Positions 28,901 through 38,595 of a stretch of DNA of 64,000 nucleotides are shown here, piece by piece. Under the pieces are notes generated by a model. The model searched no databases. It was not told the origin of the DNA and saw nothing but the letters and a program-made list of their open reading frames with translations. Each line of letters starts with the position of its first letter. Position 1 is the first letter of the stretch. The position numbers and the translations under genes were made by a program. The stretch comes from Hypnocyclicus thermotrophus (lineage in GTDB: Bacteria; Fusobacteriota; Fusobacteriia; Fusobacteriales; Fusobacteriaceae). Location: the NCBI RefSeq assembly GCF_004365575.1, contig NZ_SOBG01000001.1, positions 248,001 to 312,000 of the forward strand, read 5' to 3'.

Positions 28901-30214
28901 ATGAGAGCAGTAGATATTATTCAAAAAAAAAGAGATAATTTTGAATTGACTAGTGAAGAGATTAGTTTTTTATTAGACGAATATTTAGAAGGAAATGTAC
29001 CTGATTATCAAATGTCATCATTTTTAATGGCTGTATATTTTAATGGTATGAAAAAAAAGGAATTAAAAACTTTTACAGAAAAAATGATGCATTCGGGAGA
29101 CTTAATAAAATTTGAAGGTGTAAATAAATTTTTAATAGATAAACATAGTACTGGTGGAGTAGGAGATAAAACTACTATTGCATTAGCACCAATATTTGCA
29201 AGTTTTGATATAGGAACTGCAAAACTTTCTGGAAGAGGTCTTGGACATACCGGAGGAACAATTGATAAATTTGAATCAATAAAAGGGTTTACTTTTCCTG
29301 AAACAAGAGATGAACTTGTAAATATGGTAAATAAAACTGGAATAGGTCTTATGGGATATTCAGATAAAATAGTTCCACTTGATAAAAAATTATACTCTTT
29401 AAGAGATGTAACAGCTACTGTTCCAAGTATTCCTCTTATTGCTAGTAGTATAATGAGTAAAAAATTAGCAGTATATGCTGATGGAATAATATTAGATGTA
29501 AAAGTAGGTAGTGGAGCATTTATGAAAACACTTAAAGATGCTACAGACCTTGCTAATACAATGCTTGATATAGGAGATAGTTTTGATAGAAAAGTAGTAG
29601 CAGTACTTACTGATATGGATCAACCATTAGGAAGAGCAGTTGGAAATACTTTAGAAGTTATTGAAGCAATAGAAACTTTAAAAGGAAATGGGCCAGAAGA
29701 ATTTACTTATTTAGTTGAAACTTTAGCAGCAGTTGGATTACAAGTAAAAGGAGATGTAAAAACATTAGAAGAGGGTAGAGAAAAAGTATGGGACATGATC
29801 AAAAGTGGAAAACCTCTTGAAATGTTAAAAGGATTTATTAAAGAAGCTGGAGGAAATCCAGGTATTGTAAATGACTATTCATTATTACCAACAGCTAAAA
29901 ATAAACTTGAAGTTAAATCAGATAAAACAGGACATGTAAGTAAAATAGAAGCTGAAATGATAGGAAAATCTGCTATGGTTTTAGGTGCAGGAAGAGCTAC
30001 AAAAGAAGATATTATAGATCATGCTGTAGGGCTTGTGCTTAATAAAAAAATTGGTGATGAAATAAAAGAAGGAGAATTATTGGCTACTATTTATTATAAT
30101 GATGATAAAAATTTAAATTCTTCTATTAAACTTTTAAAAGAAGCATATGAAATATCAGAAAAAGAAATAGAGAAAAAAGATGTAATTTTAGATATAAAAA
30201 GTGTAAATATTTAA
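28901..30214 (+). CDS. pdp: Pyrimidine-nucleoside phosphorylase
   Basis: Phosphorolysis of uridine, thymidine and deoxyuridine. The 437-residue protein has DKHSTGGVGDKTT (phosphate-binding glycine loop), KLSGRGLGHTGGTIDK (family signature), and the C-terminal barrel with GHVSKIEA. It resembles Gram-positive Pdp more than DeoA. AGGAGG lies before the ATG. Its neighbours in the operon are adenosine deaminase and deoxyribose-phosphate aldolase. Confidence 0.95.
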   Translation: MRAVDIIQKKRDNFELTSEEISFLLDEYLEGNVPDYQMSSFLMAVYFNGMKKKELKTFTEKMMHSGDLIKFEGVNKFLIDKHSTGGVGDKTTIALAPIFASFDIGTAKLSGRGLGHTGGTIDKFESIKGFTFPETRDELVNMVNKTGIGLMGYSDKIVPLDKKLYSLRDVTATVPSIPLIASSIMSKKLAVYADGIILDVKVGSGAFMKTLKDATDLANTMLDIGDSFDRKVVAVLTDMDQPLGRAVGNTLEVIEAIETLKGNGPEEFTYLVETLAAVGLQVKGDVKTLEEGREKVWDMIKSGKPLEMLKGFIKEAGGNPGIVNDYSLLPTAKNKLEVKSDKTGHVSKIEAEMIGKSAMVLGAGRATKEDIIDHAVGLVLNKKIGDEIKEGELLATIYYNDDKNLNSSIKLLKEAYEISEKEIEKKDVILDIKSVNI

Positions 30215-30245
30215 TGGCTTTAATATAGAGATTAGGAGGAGTCTC

Positions 30246-31238
30246 ATGAATATACAAAATATAAAAAAAGTAGAGCTTCATCTTCACTTAGATGGGTCAC
30301 TTAGACCGAGTACAGTATTAGAATTAGCAAAAAAAGATGATATTGAATTACCTACATATGATTTAAATAAATTAAAAAAATATTTAAGTGTAGATGAGCA
30401 TAATAAAGATTTAGTAGAATATCTAAAAAAATTTGAAATACCGGGTAAAGTTATGCAAACAAAAGAAAATCTTTCAAGAGTAAGTTATGAACTTGTAGAA
30501 GATTTAGCAAAAGATAATTATATTTATGCTGAGATAAGATTTGCACCACATTTTCATTTAGAAAAAGGATTAAATTTAGAAGAAGTGGTAGAAGCTGTTT
30601 TGAAAGGAATAGAAAAAGCTACTAAAAAATATGATATAAAAATTACTTTACTACTTTGTATAATGAGACATCTTTCTTTAGAAAAAGCTTTTGAAATATT
30701 AAATTTAACAGAAAAATATATAGGAAAAGGGGTATCAGGACTTGACCTTGCTGGAGATGAATTTAATTATCCAGCTACTATATTTAAAAAAGTTTTTAAT
30801 GTAGCTAGAAATAAAGGGATACCTTTTACGATACATGCAGGTGAAGCTAGAGGTCCTGAAAGTGTTTGGGAAGCTATTAGCTTGGGTGCGAAACGATTAG
30901 GGCACGGAATAAGATCATATGAAGATGAAAGATTAATAGACTGTTTAAAAAAAGAAGATATCGCGTTAGAGTGTTGTCCAATCAGTAATTTGCATACCCA
31001 TGCTATAAAAGATTTTCGTAATTATCCACTAAAATTTTATGTTGAAAATAATATAAATGCTTGTTTAAATACAGATAATAGGACTGTATCAAATACTAAC
31101 TATCAAAAAGAGGTAGACTTTTTATCTAGCTATATTAATATAGATTTAGAAGATATAAACAAATTTAATAAAAATGCAATTAAATCAGCATTTATAACTG
31201 AAGATGAAAAAAAACAGCTTTTAAATAAATTAAAATAA
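30246..31238 (+). CDS. add: Adenosine deaminase
   Basis: Zn-dependent hydrolase converting (deoxy)adenosine to (deoxy)inosine, which the purine phosphorylase can then split. The 330-residue amidohydrolase shows VELHLHLDGSLRP (metal-binding His12 and His14), FTIHAGEARGPESV, RLGHGIRS and NACLNTDNRTVS with the catalytic aspartate. All key residues are present. It lies 31 bases after pdp with AGGAGG. Confidence 0.95.
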   Translation: MNIQNIKKVELHLHLDGSLRPSTVLELAKKDDIELPTYDLNKLKKYLSVDEHNKDLVEYLKKFEIPGKVMQTKENLSRVSYELVEDLAKDNYIYAEIRFAPHFHLEKGLNLEEVVEAVLKGIEKATKKYDIKITLLLCIMRHLSLEKAFEILNLTEKYIGKGVSGLDLAGDEFNYPATIFKKVFNVARNKGIPFTIHAGEARGPESVWEAISLGAKRLGHGIRSYEDERLIDCLKKEDIALECCPISNLHTHAIKDFRNYPLKFYVENNINACLNTDNRTVSNTNYQKEVDFLSSYINIDLEDINKFNKNAIKSAFITEDEKKQLLNKLK

Positions 31239-31255
31239 ATGATGGAGGAATAATA

Positions 31256-31921
31256 ATGGAATTAAATAAATACATTGATCATACAGTATTGAAAGCAACT
31301 ACAACAGTAAATGATATAAAAAAACTTTGTGCAGAAGCTAAAGAATATAAATTCTTTTCAGTTTGTGTAAATGGTAGCTATGTTAATTTAGCTAAAAAAG
31401 AATTAGAAGGAAGCGATGTAAAAGTAGCTGCTGTAATTGGATTTCCTTTAGGGGCTATGAGTAAAGAGGCTAAAGTATTTGAAGCAAAAAAATGTATTGA
31501 AGATGGAGCAAATGAGATAGATATGGTTTTAAATATTGGATTGCTTAAATCAGGAAAATATGATGAAGTAGAGCAAGAAATTAGAGAAATCAAAGAAGCT
31601 ATTGGAGATAATGTATTAAAAGTAATATTAGAAACTTGTTATTTAACAGATGATGAAAAAAGAAAGGCTTGCGAATTATCTGTAAATGCTAAAGCTGATT
31701 TTGTAAAAACATCTACAGGATTTGGAACAGGTGGGGCAACTTTTGAAGATGTAGCACTTATGAAAGAAGTAGTAGGGGATAAAGCACAAATAAAAGCTTC
31801 TGGAGGAGTAAGAGATTTTGAAACTGCTAAAAAATATATTGATATGGGAGTAACTAGACTAGGGACTAGTTCAGGAGTATTATTAATGACTACAGGAAAA
31901 GCAAAAGAAGGAGAGTATTAA
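31256..31921 (+). CDS. deoC: Deoxyribose-phosphate aldolase
   Basis: Splits deoxyribose-5-phosphate to acetaldehyde and glyceraldehyde-3-phosphate. The 221-residue class I aldolase has YIDHTVLKATTT, VIGFPLGAMS, ANEIDMVLNIG, VILETCYL and FVKTSTGFGTGGAT with Schiff-base Lys151; Lys180 of IKASGGVRD completes the site. It ends its operon, followed by a terminator. Confidence 0.97.
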   Translation: MELNKYIDHTVLKATTTVNDIKKLCAEAKEYKFFSVCVNGSYVNLAKKELEGSDVKVAAVIGFPLGAMSKEAKVFEAKKCIEDGANEIDMVLNIGLLKSGKYDEVEQEIREIKEAIGDNVLKVILETCYLTDDEKRKACELSVNAKADFVKTSTGFGTGGATFEDVALMKEVVGDKAQIKASGGVRDFETAKKYIDMGVTRLGTSSGVLLMTTGKAKEGEY

Positions 31922-31926
31922 TATAT

Positions 31927-31974
31927 GGGCGTTTATAGCGCCCCTTTTACTATTTTTGTAATTAAAAAAATAGT
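31927..31974 (+). terminator. Terminator after deoC
   Basis: GGGCG/CGCCC stem with a 7-base loop, then CTTTTACTATTTTT. A second, overlapping AT-only dyad (ACTATTTTT / AAAAATAGT, 31949-31974) follows. It separates deoC from deoB. Confidence 0.65.
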
Positions 31975-32068
31975 ATAAAGAAAGAAAATAATGCGCTTTT
32001 TAAGTAGATTTTATAAAAAATTTAATATTTTACTATTAATATAAGATATAGGAATTAGGAGGTATAAT

Positions 32069-33244
32069 ATGAAAGATATAGAAAGAGTAACAGTTATAGT
32101 TTTAGATAGTGCTGGAGTAGGAGAGTTACCAGATGCAAAAGATTTTGGTGACGAAGGTTCAAATACATTTGGACATATAGCGGAAGCAGTTGATGGAATA
32201 AGTTTACCAAATATGCAAAAAATGGGACTTGGAAATTTAACAAATATAAAAGGAGTAGATCCTTTAGTAGAAACAAATGGAGCTTATGGAAAAGCTAAAG
32301 AAGCTTCAAAAGGAAAAGATACAACTACTGGACATTGGGAAATAGGAGGAGTTATTTTAGAAAAACCATTTCCTACATATCCAAATGGATTTCCAAAAGA
32401 AGTAATAGAAGAATTTGAAAAAAGAACAGGAAGAAAAGTTTTAGCGAATAAACCATCTTCTGGTACTGTTATACTTGATGAATATGGAGAAGAACAAATG
32501 AAAACAGGAGCATTTATAGTTTATACTTCTGCTGATCCAGTTTTTCAAATAGCAGCACACGAAGAAATAATTCCTTTACAAGAATTATATAATGCTTGTA
32601 AAATAGCTCTTGAAATTTGTAATGAAATGTCACCAGTGGCTAGAGTAATAGCTAGACCATATGTAGGAGAAGGGAAAGGTAAATTTACTCGTACATCAAA
32701 TAGACATGATTATTCAATAGCACCACCAAAGGAAACAATACTTGATAAAGTAAAAGCTGCAGGATTAGATGTAATAGCGATTGGAAAAACAAGTGATATT
32801 TTCTCAGGAAAAGGTGTAACTGATTCAAGAGGAACAAATAAAGATAATAAAGATGGAATATTAAAAACAATAAAAGCGTTAAAAGAAGATACAAAAGGAT
32901 TGATTTTTACAAATTTAGTTGATTTTGATATGGTTTATGGTCATAGAAGAAATCCAGAAGGATATGCAAACGCATTAATAGAATTTGATAATTATTTACC
33001 AGAAATAATAGAAAATATGAAAGAAAAAGAGGTATTGATAATTACAGCTGATCATGGATGTGACCCTACATACAAAGGAACAGACCATACTAGAGAATAT
33101 ATTCCTATATTAGTATATGGAAAAGGAGTAAAATCTGTAAATATAGGAGAAAGAGAAACTTTTGCAGATATAGCTGCTACAATTGAAGAAATTTTATTAA
33201 ATAAAGAAGTTGAAGGAAGCTTTGCAAAAGAAATATTAGAATAA
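32069..33244 (+). CDS. deoB: Phosphopentomutase
   Basis: Interconverts (deoxy)ribose-1-phosphate and -5-phosphate, linking the phosphorylases to DeoC and the pentose phosphate pathway. The 391-residue alkaline-phosphatase-superfamily enzyme shows [15 protein letters not shown] (metal ligand and phosphorylated residue region), [35 protein letters not shown] and [24 protein letters not shown] precedes the ATG. It is transcribed apart from deoC. Confidence 0.96.
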   Translation: MKDIERVTVIVLDSAGVGELPDAKDFGDEGSNTFGHIAEAVDGISLPNMQKMGLGNLTNIKGVDPLVETNGAYGKAKEASKGKDTTTGHWEIGGVILEKPFPTYPNGFPKEVIEEFEKRTGRKVLANKPSSGTVILDEYGEEQMKTGAFIVYTSADPVFQIAAHEEIIPLQELYNACKIALEICNEMSPVARVIARPYVGEGKGKFTRTSNRHDYSIAPPKETILDKVKAAGLDVIAIGKTSDIFSGKGVTDSRGTNKDNKDGILKTIKALKEDTKGLIFTNLVDFDMVYGHRRNPEGYANALIEFDNYLPEIIENMKEKEVLIITADHGCDPTYKGTDHTREYIPILVYGKGVKSVNIGERETFADIAATIEEILLNKEVEGSFAKEILE

Positions 33245-33301
33245 AGTTAAAGAATTATATTAAAATTTGTTATTTCTATTAAAATATTAAAAAAGATATA
33301 T

Positions 33302-33331
33302 TTGATTTTTATAAAAAATAGTTTCTATAAA
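33302..33331 (+). promoter_or_regulatory. Possible promoter of the 5'-nucleotidase gene
   Basis: TTGATT (33302-33307), 18 bp, TATAAA (33326-33331), about 80 bases before the ATG. This is a weak call in very AT-rich sequence. Confidence 0.35.
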
Positions 33332-33414
33332 TAATAAATAACAATATTGTATTTTAGATATATAATTTAGAATATATTAATTTTGTAATAAAAAACTATA
33401 AAAAGGAGAAATCA

Positions 33415-35367
33415 ATGAGAAAAGAAAAAATATTTTTAAAAGCAAGAGCATCATTAGTTTTTATGTTTTTATTAAGTGTTATGATATTTGGAGCAGATAA
33501 AAAGATTACTATTATGGAAACATCAGATATACATGGTAGAATTTATGCATATGATTATGCAATTGATGCACCAGATAAAGATGCAGGATTAGCTAAAATC
33601 ATGACAATTATAAAAGAAGAAAAAGCCAAAGATCCAGATACAATATTAATTGATAATGGAGATACGGTTCAAGATAATAGTGCAGAATTATTTAATGATT
33701 TACCAACTCATCCAATGATTCAATCATTAAATTTAATGAAATATGATGTATGGGTATTAGGTAATCATGAATTTAATTTTGATTTAAATTTTTTAAAAAG
33801 AAATATAAAAGGATTTAATGGAACAGTATTAGCAGGAAATATTTACAATACAGATAATGAAGAAAGATTTGTAAAAGCATATAAAATATTTAATATAAAA
33901 GGAGTTAGAGTTGCAATTGTTGGAATGATAACACCTAATGTAACGCGTTGGGAAGCAAGTAGTCCAGAGCATTTTGAAGGGTTAAGATTTACAAAATTAA
34001 TTGATGAAACAGAAAAAGTATTAAATGAATTAAATGGGAAATATGATGTATTAATAGGTAGTTATCATTTAGGAAGAAAAGGGGAATATGGAGGAGCAGG
34101 ACTTTATGATATAGCTGATAAATTTCCTCAATTTGATGTATTATTTGGTGGACATGAACATGCTAAATATATAGAAAACAGAAATGGAGTACAATTAATA
34201 GAACCTGGGAAATATGGTGCAGCAGTAGCAAAAGCAGTTATAACAGTTTCTGAAAATAAGGATAAATATAAAGTTGCATCAATAAAACTAGAAAATATTG
34301 ATACTATAAAAGTTAAAGAAGATAAAGAAATCTTAGATAAATTTGAATTTGTTGATAAAAAATCTAAAGAAGATGCTAATAAAGTTGTAGGAAAAATAAC
34401 AGATGATTTTATAAAAGGAGTAGATTATATTACAAAAGCTGATAAAGTAACAACAATGCCAACAGCACAAGTGGAAGATACAGCTATAATAGATTTAATA
34501 AATGATGTGCAAATGTTTTATTCAAAAGCAGATGTTTCATCGGCAGCACTATTTAATTTTGGAAGTAATTTGAAAAAAGGAGAATTTAAGAAAAAAGATG
34601 TAGCATATATCTATAAATATCCTAATACTTTAATAGGAGTAAAGATAACAGGTAAAAATTTAAAAAAATATATGGAATGGTCAGCATCTTATTATAATAT
34701 TTATCAATATGGAGATTTAACAGTTAGTTTTAATCCTAATGTAAGAGGATATAATTATGATATGTTTTCTGGAGTTACTTATGATATAAATTTATCTAAA
34801 GAAGCTGGAAATAGAATAGAAAATTTAAAATTTAAAGGGAAACCGATAGATGAAAACAAAATATATAAATTAGCTGTAAATAATTATAGATTTGGAACAT
34901 TATTAGGGTTAAAATTAGTAACACCTGCAGATAAATATTATGATTCTTATGCTACAATGCAAGATTCAGGAAGAATTAGAGCATTAATTATAAAATATGT
35001 ACAAGAAGAAAAAAATGGTGTAATATCACCAAAAGTAGATAATAATTGGAAAATTACAGGAGTAATATTGGAACATCCATTAAAAAATAAAGTGTTTGAT
35101 ATGGTCAAAAAAGGTGAAATAAAAATACCTACATCAAGTGATGGAAGAACAAAAAATATAAAATCATTAAATATAAGAGATTTAGAAAATAAAGGAATTA
35201 TAAAACTTTCTGATATAAAAGGGATTATAAGATATAAAGTAAAACCAGGAGATACATTAAGTAAAATAGTTAAGGATAAAAATATTGAGTGGAAAGATAT
35301 TGCTCAATTAAATGGATTAAAAAATCCAAATAGATTGAAAGTAGGACAAATTATATATCTTTATTAA
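33415..35367 (+). CDS. Secreted 5'-nucleotidase/2',3'-cyclic phosphodiesterase with C-terminal LysM
   Basis: A 650-residue exported enzyme (signal peptide around VFMFLLSVMIFGA). The metallophosphatase domain has METSDIHGR, LIDNGDTVQDN, VLGNHEFNFD and LFGGHEHAKY. The 5'-nucleotidase C-terminal domain covers about 340-540. The last 45 residues form a LysM module (YKVKPGDTLSKIVKD, LNGLKNPNRLKVGQIIYLY), which should bind peptidoglycan. It would generate nucleosides from external nucleotides for the neighbouring transporter and phosphorylases. AAGGAG precedes the ATG. Confidence 0.92.
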   Translation: MRKEKIFLKARASLVFMFLLSVMIFGADKKITIMETSDIHGRIYAYDYAIDAPDKDAGLAKIMTIIKEEKAKDPDTILIDNGDTVQDNSAELFNDLPTHPMIQSLNLMKYDVWVLGNHEFNFDLNFLKRNIKGFNGTVLAGNIYNTDNEERFVKAYKIFNIKGVRVAIVGMITPNVTRWEASSPEHFEGLRFTKLIDETEKVLNELNGKYDVLIGSYHLGRKGEYGGAGLYDIADKFPQFDVLFGGHEHAKYIENRNGVQLIEPGKYGAAVAKAVITVSENKDKYKVASIKLENIDTIKVKEDKEILDKFEFVDKKSKEDANKVVGKITDDFIKGVDYITKADKVTTMPTAQVEDTAIIDLINDVQMFYSKADVSSAALFNFGSNLKKGEFKKKDVAYIYKYPNTLIGVKITGKNLKKYMEWSASYYNIYQYGDLTVSFNPNVRGYNYDMFSGVTYDINLSKEAGNRIENLKFKGKPIDENKIYKLAVNNYRFGTLLGLKLVTPADKYYDSYATMQDSGRIRALIIKYVQEEKNGVISPKVDNNWKITGVILEHPLKNKVFDMVKKGEIKIPTSSDGRTKNIKSLNIRDLENKGIIKLSDIKGIIRYKVKPGDTLSKIVKDKNIEWKDIAQLNGLKNPNRLKVGQIIYLY

Positions 35368-35369
35368 AA

Positions 35370-35397
35370 GAAGAGCCGTAAGGCTCTTCTCTAATTA
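35370..35397 (+). terminator. Terminator after the 5'-nucleotidase gene
   Basis: GAAGAGCC/GGCTCTTC, a perfect 8-bp stem with a GTAA tetraloop, followed by TCTAATTATT. It ends the nucleoside region. Confidence 0.85.
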
Positions 35398-35417
35398 TTA
35401 ATAAAAGGAGATAATGT

Positions 35418-36596
35418 ATGAAAAAGTATATGGATTTAATAATTTCTGCAATTTTGTTTTTAATTTTAATTATTTTTCAAATTAATTTTTTAAATCAACA
35501 AAGTAAAAGAAAAAAATACTTTAAACAAGAATTTGAGGTAGCAATTGTAGAAAATATAATAAAAGAAAGATTGGAAAAAGATAAAGTTATTGACAATAGA
35601 TATAATGGAAGTCAAACATTAAAATTAAAAATTTTAACCGGGAGATTAAAAGGAAAAGAATTTGTAGTAATTAATCCAATGAGTGTAATGCATAATGCAA
35701 AGGCTGTTAAAGGGATTAAAATGATTGTAGGGATAACAAAAGAGAACGGGAAAGATTCTATTTGGGTTTATAATTATAAAAGGGATTATGTAGTATATAT
35801 ACTTGGTGGATTATTTATGATGTTATTAATAATGTTAGGTAAAAAGCAGGGAATTAGATCTTTAATTTCTTTAATTATTACAGGAAGTAATATAATTTTT
35901 ATTATATTACCACGTATTTTTGCAGGACAAGATCCAATAATGGTTTCTATAATAACTATATCAATAACAACTATTATATCTTTTTTATTAATAAGTGGAT
36001 ATAATAAAAAGAGTCTATCTGCTATATTAGGAACTGTTGGTGGAAGTATTATAGCAGGGACATTAGTTTATATAGCAGGGAAATTAGCAGGTTTATCTGG
36101 AGTTACAATGGATAAAGGTCAACAATTACTTTATGTAGCTAGAGATTATAATATAAAGATAAAAGGATTACTATTTGTATCAATTTTAATAGCATCTCAC
36201 GGTGCGATAATGGATGTAGGAATGTCTATAGCTTCTTCTGCATCGGAAATATATAAACATAAAAAAACTATATCAACATTAGAACTTTTTACTGCATTAA
36301 TGAATATTGGAAAAGATATAACTGGAACTATGGCTAATACTTTGATATTGGCTTTTGTAGGAAGTTCTTTAAATTTAATGATGTTAATTTATGGATATAA
36401 TATGCAATATTTACAATTTATGAATATGCCAATTATTGTTACAGAAGCTATAAATGGTTTTGCTGGAAGTATAGGAATTATTTCAACAGTACCATTAACA
36501 GCATTAATATCTGTAATTTTAATAAAAAAAAGTAATATAAATAATAATTTATTAAAGAAAAATTTATTAAAGAAAATTATGACTCTAAAAAAATAA
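35418..36596 (+). CDS. YibE/F-like multipass membrane protein
   Basis: A 392-residue protein with one N-terminal helix, an extracytoplasmic beta-rich domain (about 40-125) and seven to eight C-terminal helices. LIASHGAIMDVGMSIASSASEI and FTALMNIGKDITGTMANTLILAF are the conserved core of the YibE/F family. The function of this family is not established. It is a single gene between a terminator and a convergent gene. Confidence 0.85.
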   Translation: MKKYMDLIISAILFLILIIFQINFLNQQSKRKKYFKQEFEVAIVENIIKERLEKDKVIDNRYNGSQTLKLKILTGRLKGKEFVVINPMSVMHNAKAVKGIKMIVGITKENGKDSIWVYNYKRDYVVYILGGLFMMLLIMLGKKQGIRSLISLIITGSNIIFIILPRIFAGQDPIMVSIITISITTIISFLLISGYNKKSLSAILGTVGGSIIAGTLVYIAGKLAGLSGVTMDKGQQLLYVARDYNIKIKGLLFVSILIASHGAIMDVGMSIASSASEIYKHKKTISTLELFTALMNIGKDITGTMANTLILAFVGSSLNLMMLIYGYNMQYLQFMNMPIIVTEAINGFAGSIGIISTVPLTALISVILIKKSNINNNLLKKNLLKKIMTLKK

Positions 36597-36621
36597 TGTA
36601 TTTAAAATAATTTTATTTTAA

Positions 36622-37395
36622 TTATGATGAGCCTTTTTTTATAGTTAAACTAATTATTTTAGGGATAAAAAAACGTGGTAAAAATTTTTGAATAAAAATT
36701 AAAAATTTATTATAATTGCCATAAAGAATAAGTTTTTTGTTATTATTAAATTTTTTAATAGAATAGTTTACTACTTTTTCAGCGTTAGGAATATTTCCTC
36801 TCCATTTACTAGGCGTAATATTTGATTTTTCTAAAAATTCTGTATTAGTAGCACCTGGACAAAATAAAGATATAAAGATATTTTTGTTTTTATTTTCCTC
36901 AATTAAGGATATAATAAAATTTGTAACAAAAGATTTGGATGCTGAATAGGTATTCATATATGGTACTGGCTGAAAACTTGCCGTTGAAGAAACAACTAAT
37001 ATTCTACCATAATTTTGTTTCTCCATTTTTTGTAGTAAATATTTTAATAATTTAACTATTGATAAAATATTTACTTGAATAATTGATTCATCTATTGCAA
37101 TATCATAATTTATAAATTTTTTCAAAATTCCTATACCAGCACAATGAATAAAATAATCAATTGTTATGTTATTAATAGATGAATTTAAAATTTCAATAAA
37201 ATTATTTTTAGATAAATCAAGGGGAAGGACTGTAACATAAATATTATATTTATTTTCAAAATCAAATTTTATATTATTTAATATATTTTTTCTGCGAGCA
37301 ATTAAAATAAGATTATAATGATTTTCAGCATAATATTTAGCATATTCATATCCCATTCCACTACTAGCACCAGTAATTAAAGCTGTTTTATACAT
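36622..37395 (-). CDS. Short-chain dehydrogenase/reductase
   Basis: A 257-residue classical SDR. It has TGASSGMGYEYAKYYAE (NAD(P)-binding loop), LIARR (favouring NADP), CAGIG in place of NNAG, VSSTASFQP with the catalytic Ser, YSASKSF with Tyr and Lys, and CPGATNTEF. It resembles the DltE/YqjQ-like group. The substrate is unknown. It is last in a minus-strand series after a small membrane protein and a DUF697-like gene. Confidence 0.9.
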   Translation of the reverse strand: MYKTALITGASSGMGYEYAKYYAENHYNLILIARRKNILNNIKFDFENKYNIYVTVLPLDLSKNNFIEILNSSINNITIDYFIHCAGIGILKKFINYDIAIDESIIQVNILSIVKLLKYLLQKMEKQNYGRILVVSSTASFQPVPYMNTYSASKSFVTNFIISLIEENKNKNIFISLFCPGATNTEFLEKSNITPSKWRGNIPNAEKVVNYSIKKFNNNKKLILYGNYNKFLIFIQKFLPRFFIPKIISLTIKKGSS

Positions 37396-37404
37396 AATAT
37401 CACC

Positions 37405-37647
37405 TTATAATAAAAAAAATATTAAATAAATAAGTAAAAAAATATTTATAAATAAGCTAATTAAACATATTAAAATTAAAAAATCAAATTTTTTTTTAAA
37501 TTTTTCAAATACTAAATTAATTGCTTCTATTTCTTCTTTTATTTTTTCAATATCTTCAGTATTTTGTATATTAATTTTAGAAAAATTTTCTTTAATAGTT
37601 AAACTATTATTTTTTCTTAAAAAACCTCTTTTTAACAATTCAATCAT
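37405..37647 (-). CDS. Small membrane protein with coiled-coil region
   Basis: An 80-residue protein. Residues 15-55 are charged and helical (INIQNTEDIEKIKEEIEAIN), and the C-terminus is one very hydrophobic helix (LILICLISLFINIFLLIYLI). I use the second of two adjacent ATGs because it lies 6 bases from GGAG; the first (37650) lies only 3 bases away. It sits between the SDR and the DUF697-like gene with short gaps, so it is probably coexpressed. I recognise no family. Confidence 0.6.
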   Translation of the reverse strand: MIELLKRGFLRKNNSLTIKENFSKINIQNTEDIEKIKEEIEAINLVFEKFKKKFDFLILICLISLFINIFLLIYLIFFLL

Positions 37648-37665
37648 CATTTACTCCTTTGTTAA

Positions 37666-38595
37666 TCACTTTTTAATGTTATTTTTAAAAATGTTTGAAA
37701 TATTATCTTTTATACCTATTTCATTTATAGATTTTAACGCATTTTCACGGCTAATTTTTCTACTTAATTTTTCATCAAATTCAGATGAATATTTGCAGTA
37801 TTCTTTTGTAAGATAACCAACTCTTAAAGAAAGTAGTGCATTACAAGTACCATCAAATATACTATCAGTTATTTTTCCACCAATTTTACTTATTATAGGA
37901 AAACTGGATAAAAATTGTTTTAAAAATGAATCAACTAATTCAGTAATAGTTATATCTGAAAATGCTGATGCAGCTAAAACATTTGCAAGAACAGAAATAT
38001 AAATATTAAGAATTTCTTTTAATTTTGGTCTTTGATTATATAAATGAGCTATTTTCCAAATAAGTTCAACTTGTAATTTTAATATAAAAATAGCATCTAA
38101 AGTACCATTTTGTGATATGGCAGTAGATACAAAAATAGATTTTGCATAATCTTTTATAAGTTTATCACATTTTTTATCTGTAGTTTTTTCTATTTCTCTT
38201 AAAATGGTTTTAATTCCATTTATACTATTTGCATTTTCAAGAGATTTTATTAAATTACGATTAATATATTCTTGCATATAATTTTTTTTTAATCTTTTTT
38301 TATATTCTTTGAGTATTCTTTTTTTGTATTTATAATAAAAATCTCTTTTTTCATCAGGACTAGAATAAATATATGGTCTTTTAAGAGATTTTTGCAATAA
38401 AAATAATTTAATAATAGGATATATCATAGAAATAAAAATGATTATATATATGCTCCAAATTACATAATACCCATAAGGAATTTTACTTCCTACTTTAATA
38501 GAAAAATTATCTAAATCATTATAAAAAGAAATACTCCAGAATATAAATAATCCAATTATAAAAGGGATTAAACTATTGAATAATATCTTTTTCAT
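37666..38595 (-). CDS. DUF697 (YcjF-like) membrane protein
   Basis: About 309 residues from the ATG at 38595. Two N-terminal helices (SLIPFIIGLFIFWSISFY; YVIWSIYIIIFISMIYPII) precede a basic stretch and a C-terminal DUF697-type domain (NVLAASAFSDITITELVDSF, GKITDSIFDGTCNALLSLRV, GYLTKEYC). The frame opens 81 bases earlier at 38676 inside the diguanylate cyclase gene. ATG 38595, overlapping only 23 bases and preceded by GAGG, is more natural. DUF697 proteins are often linked to GTPases, but none is next to it here. Confidence 0.75.
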   Translation of the reverse strand: MKKILFNSLIPFIIGLFIFWSISFYNDLDNFSIKVGSKIPYGYYVIWSIYIIIFISMIYPIIKLFLLQKSLKRPYIYSSPDEKRDFYYKYKKRILKEYKKRLKKNYMQEYINRNLIKSLENANSINGIKTILREIEKTTDKKCDKLIKDYAKSIFVSTAISQNGTLDAIFILKLQVELIWKIAHLYNQRPKLKEILNIYISVLANVLAASAFSDITITELVDSFLKQFLSSFPIISKIGGKITDSIFDGTCNALLSLRVGYLTKEYCKYSSEFDEKLSRKISRENALKSINEIGIKDNISNIFKNNIKK

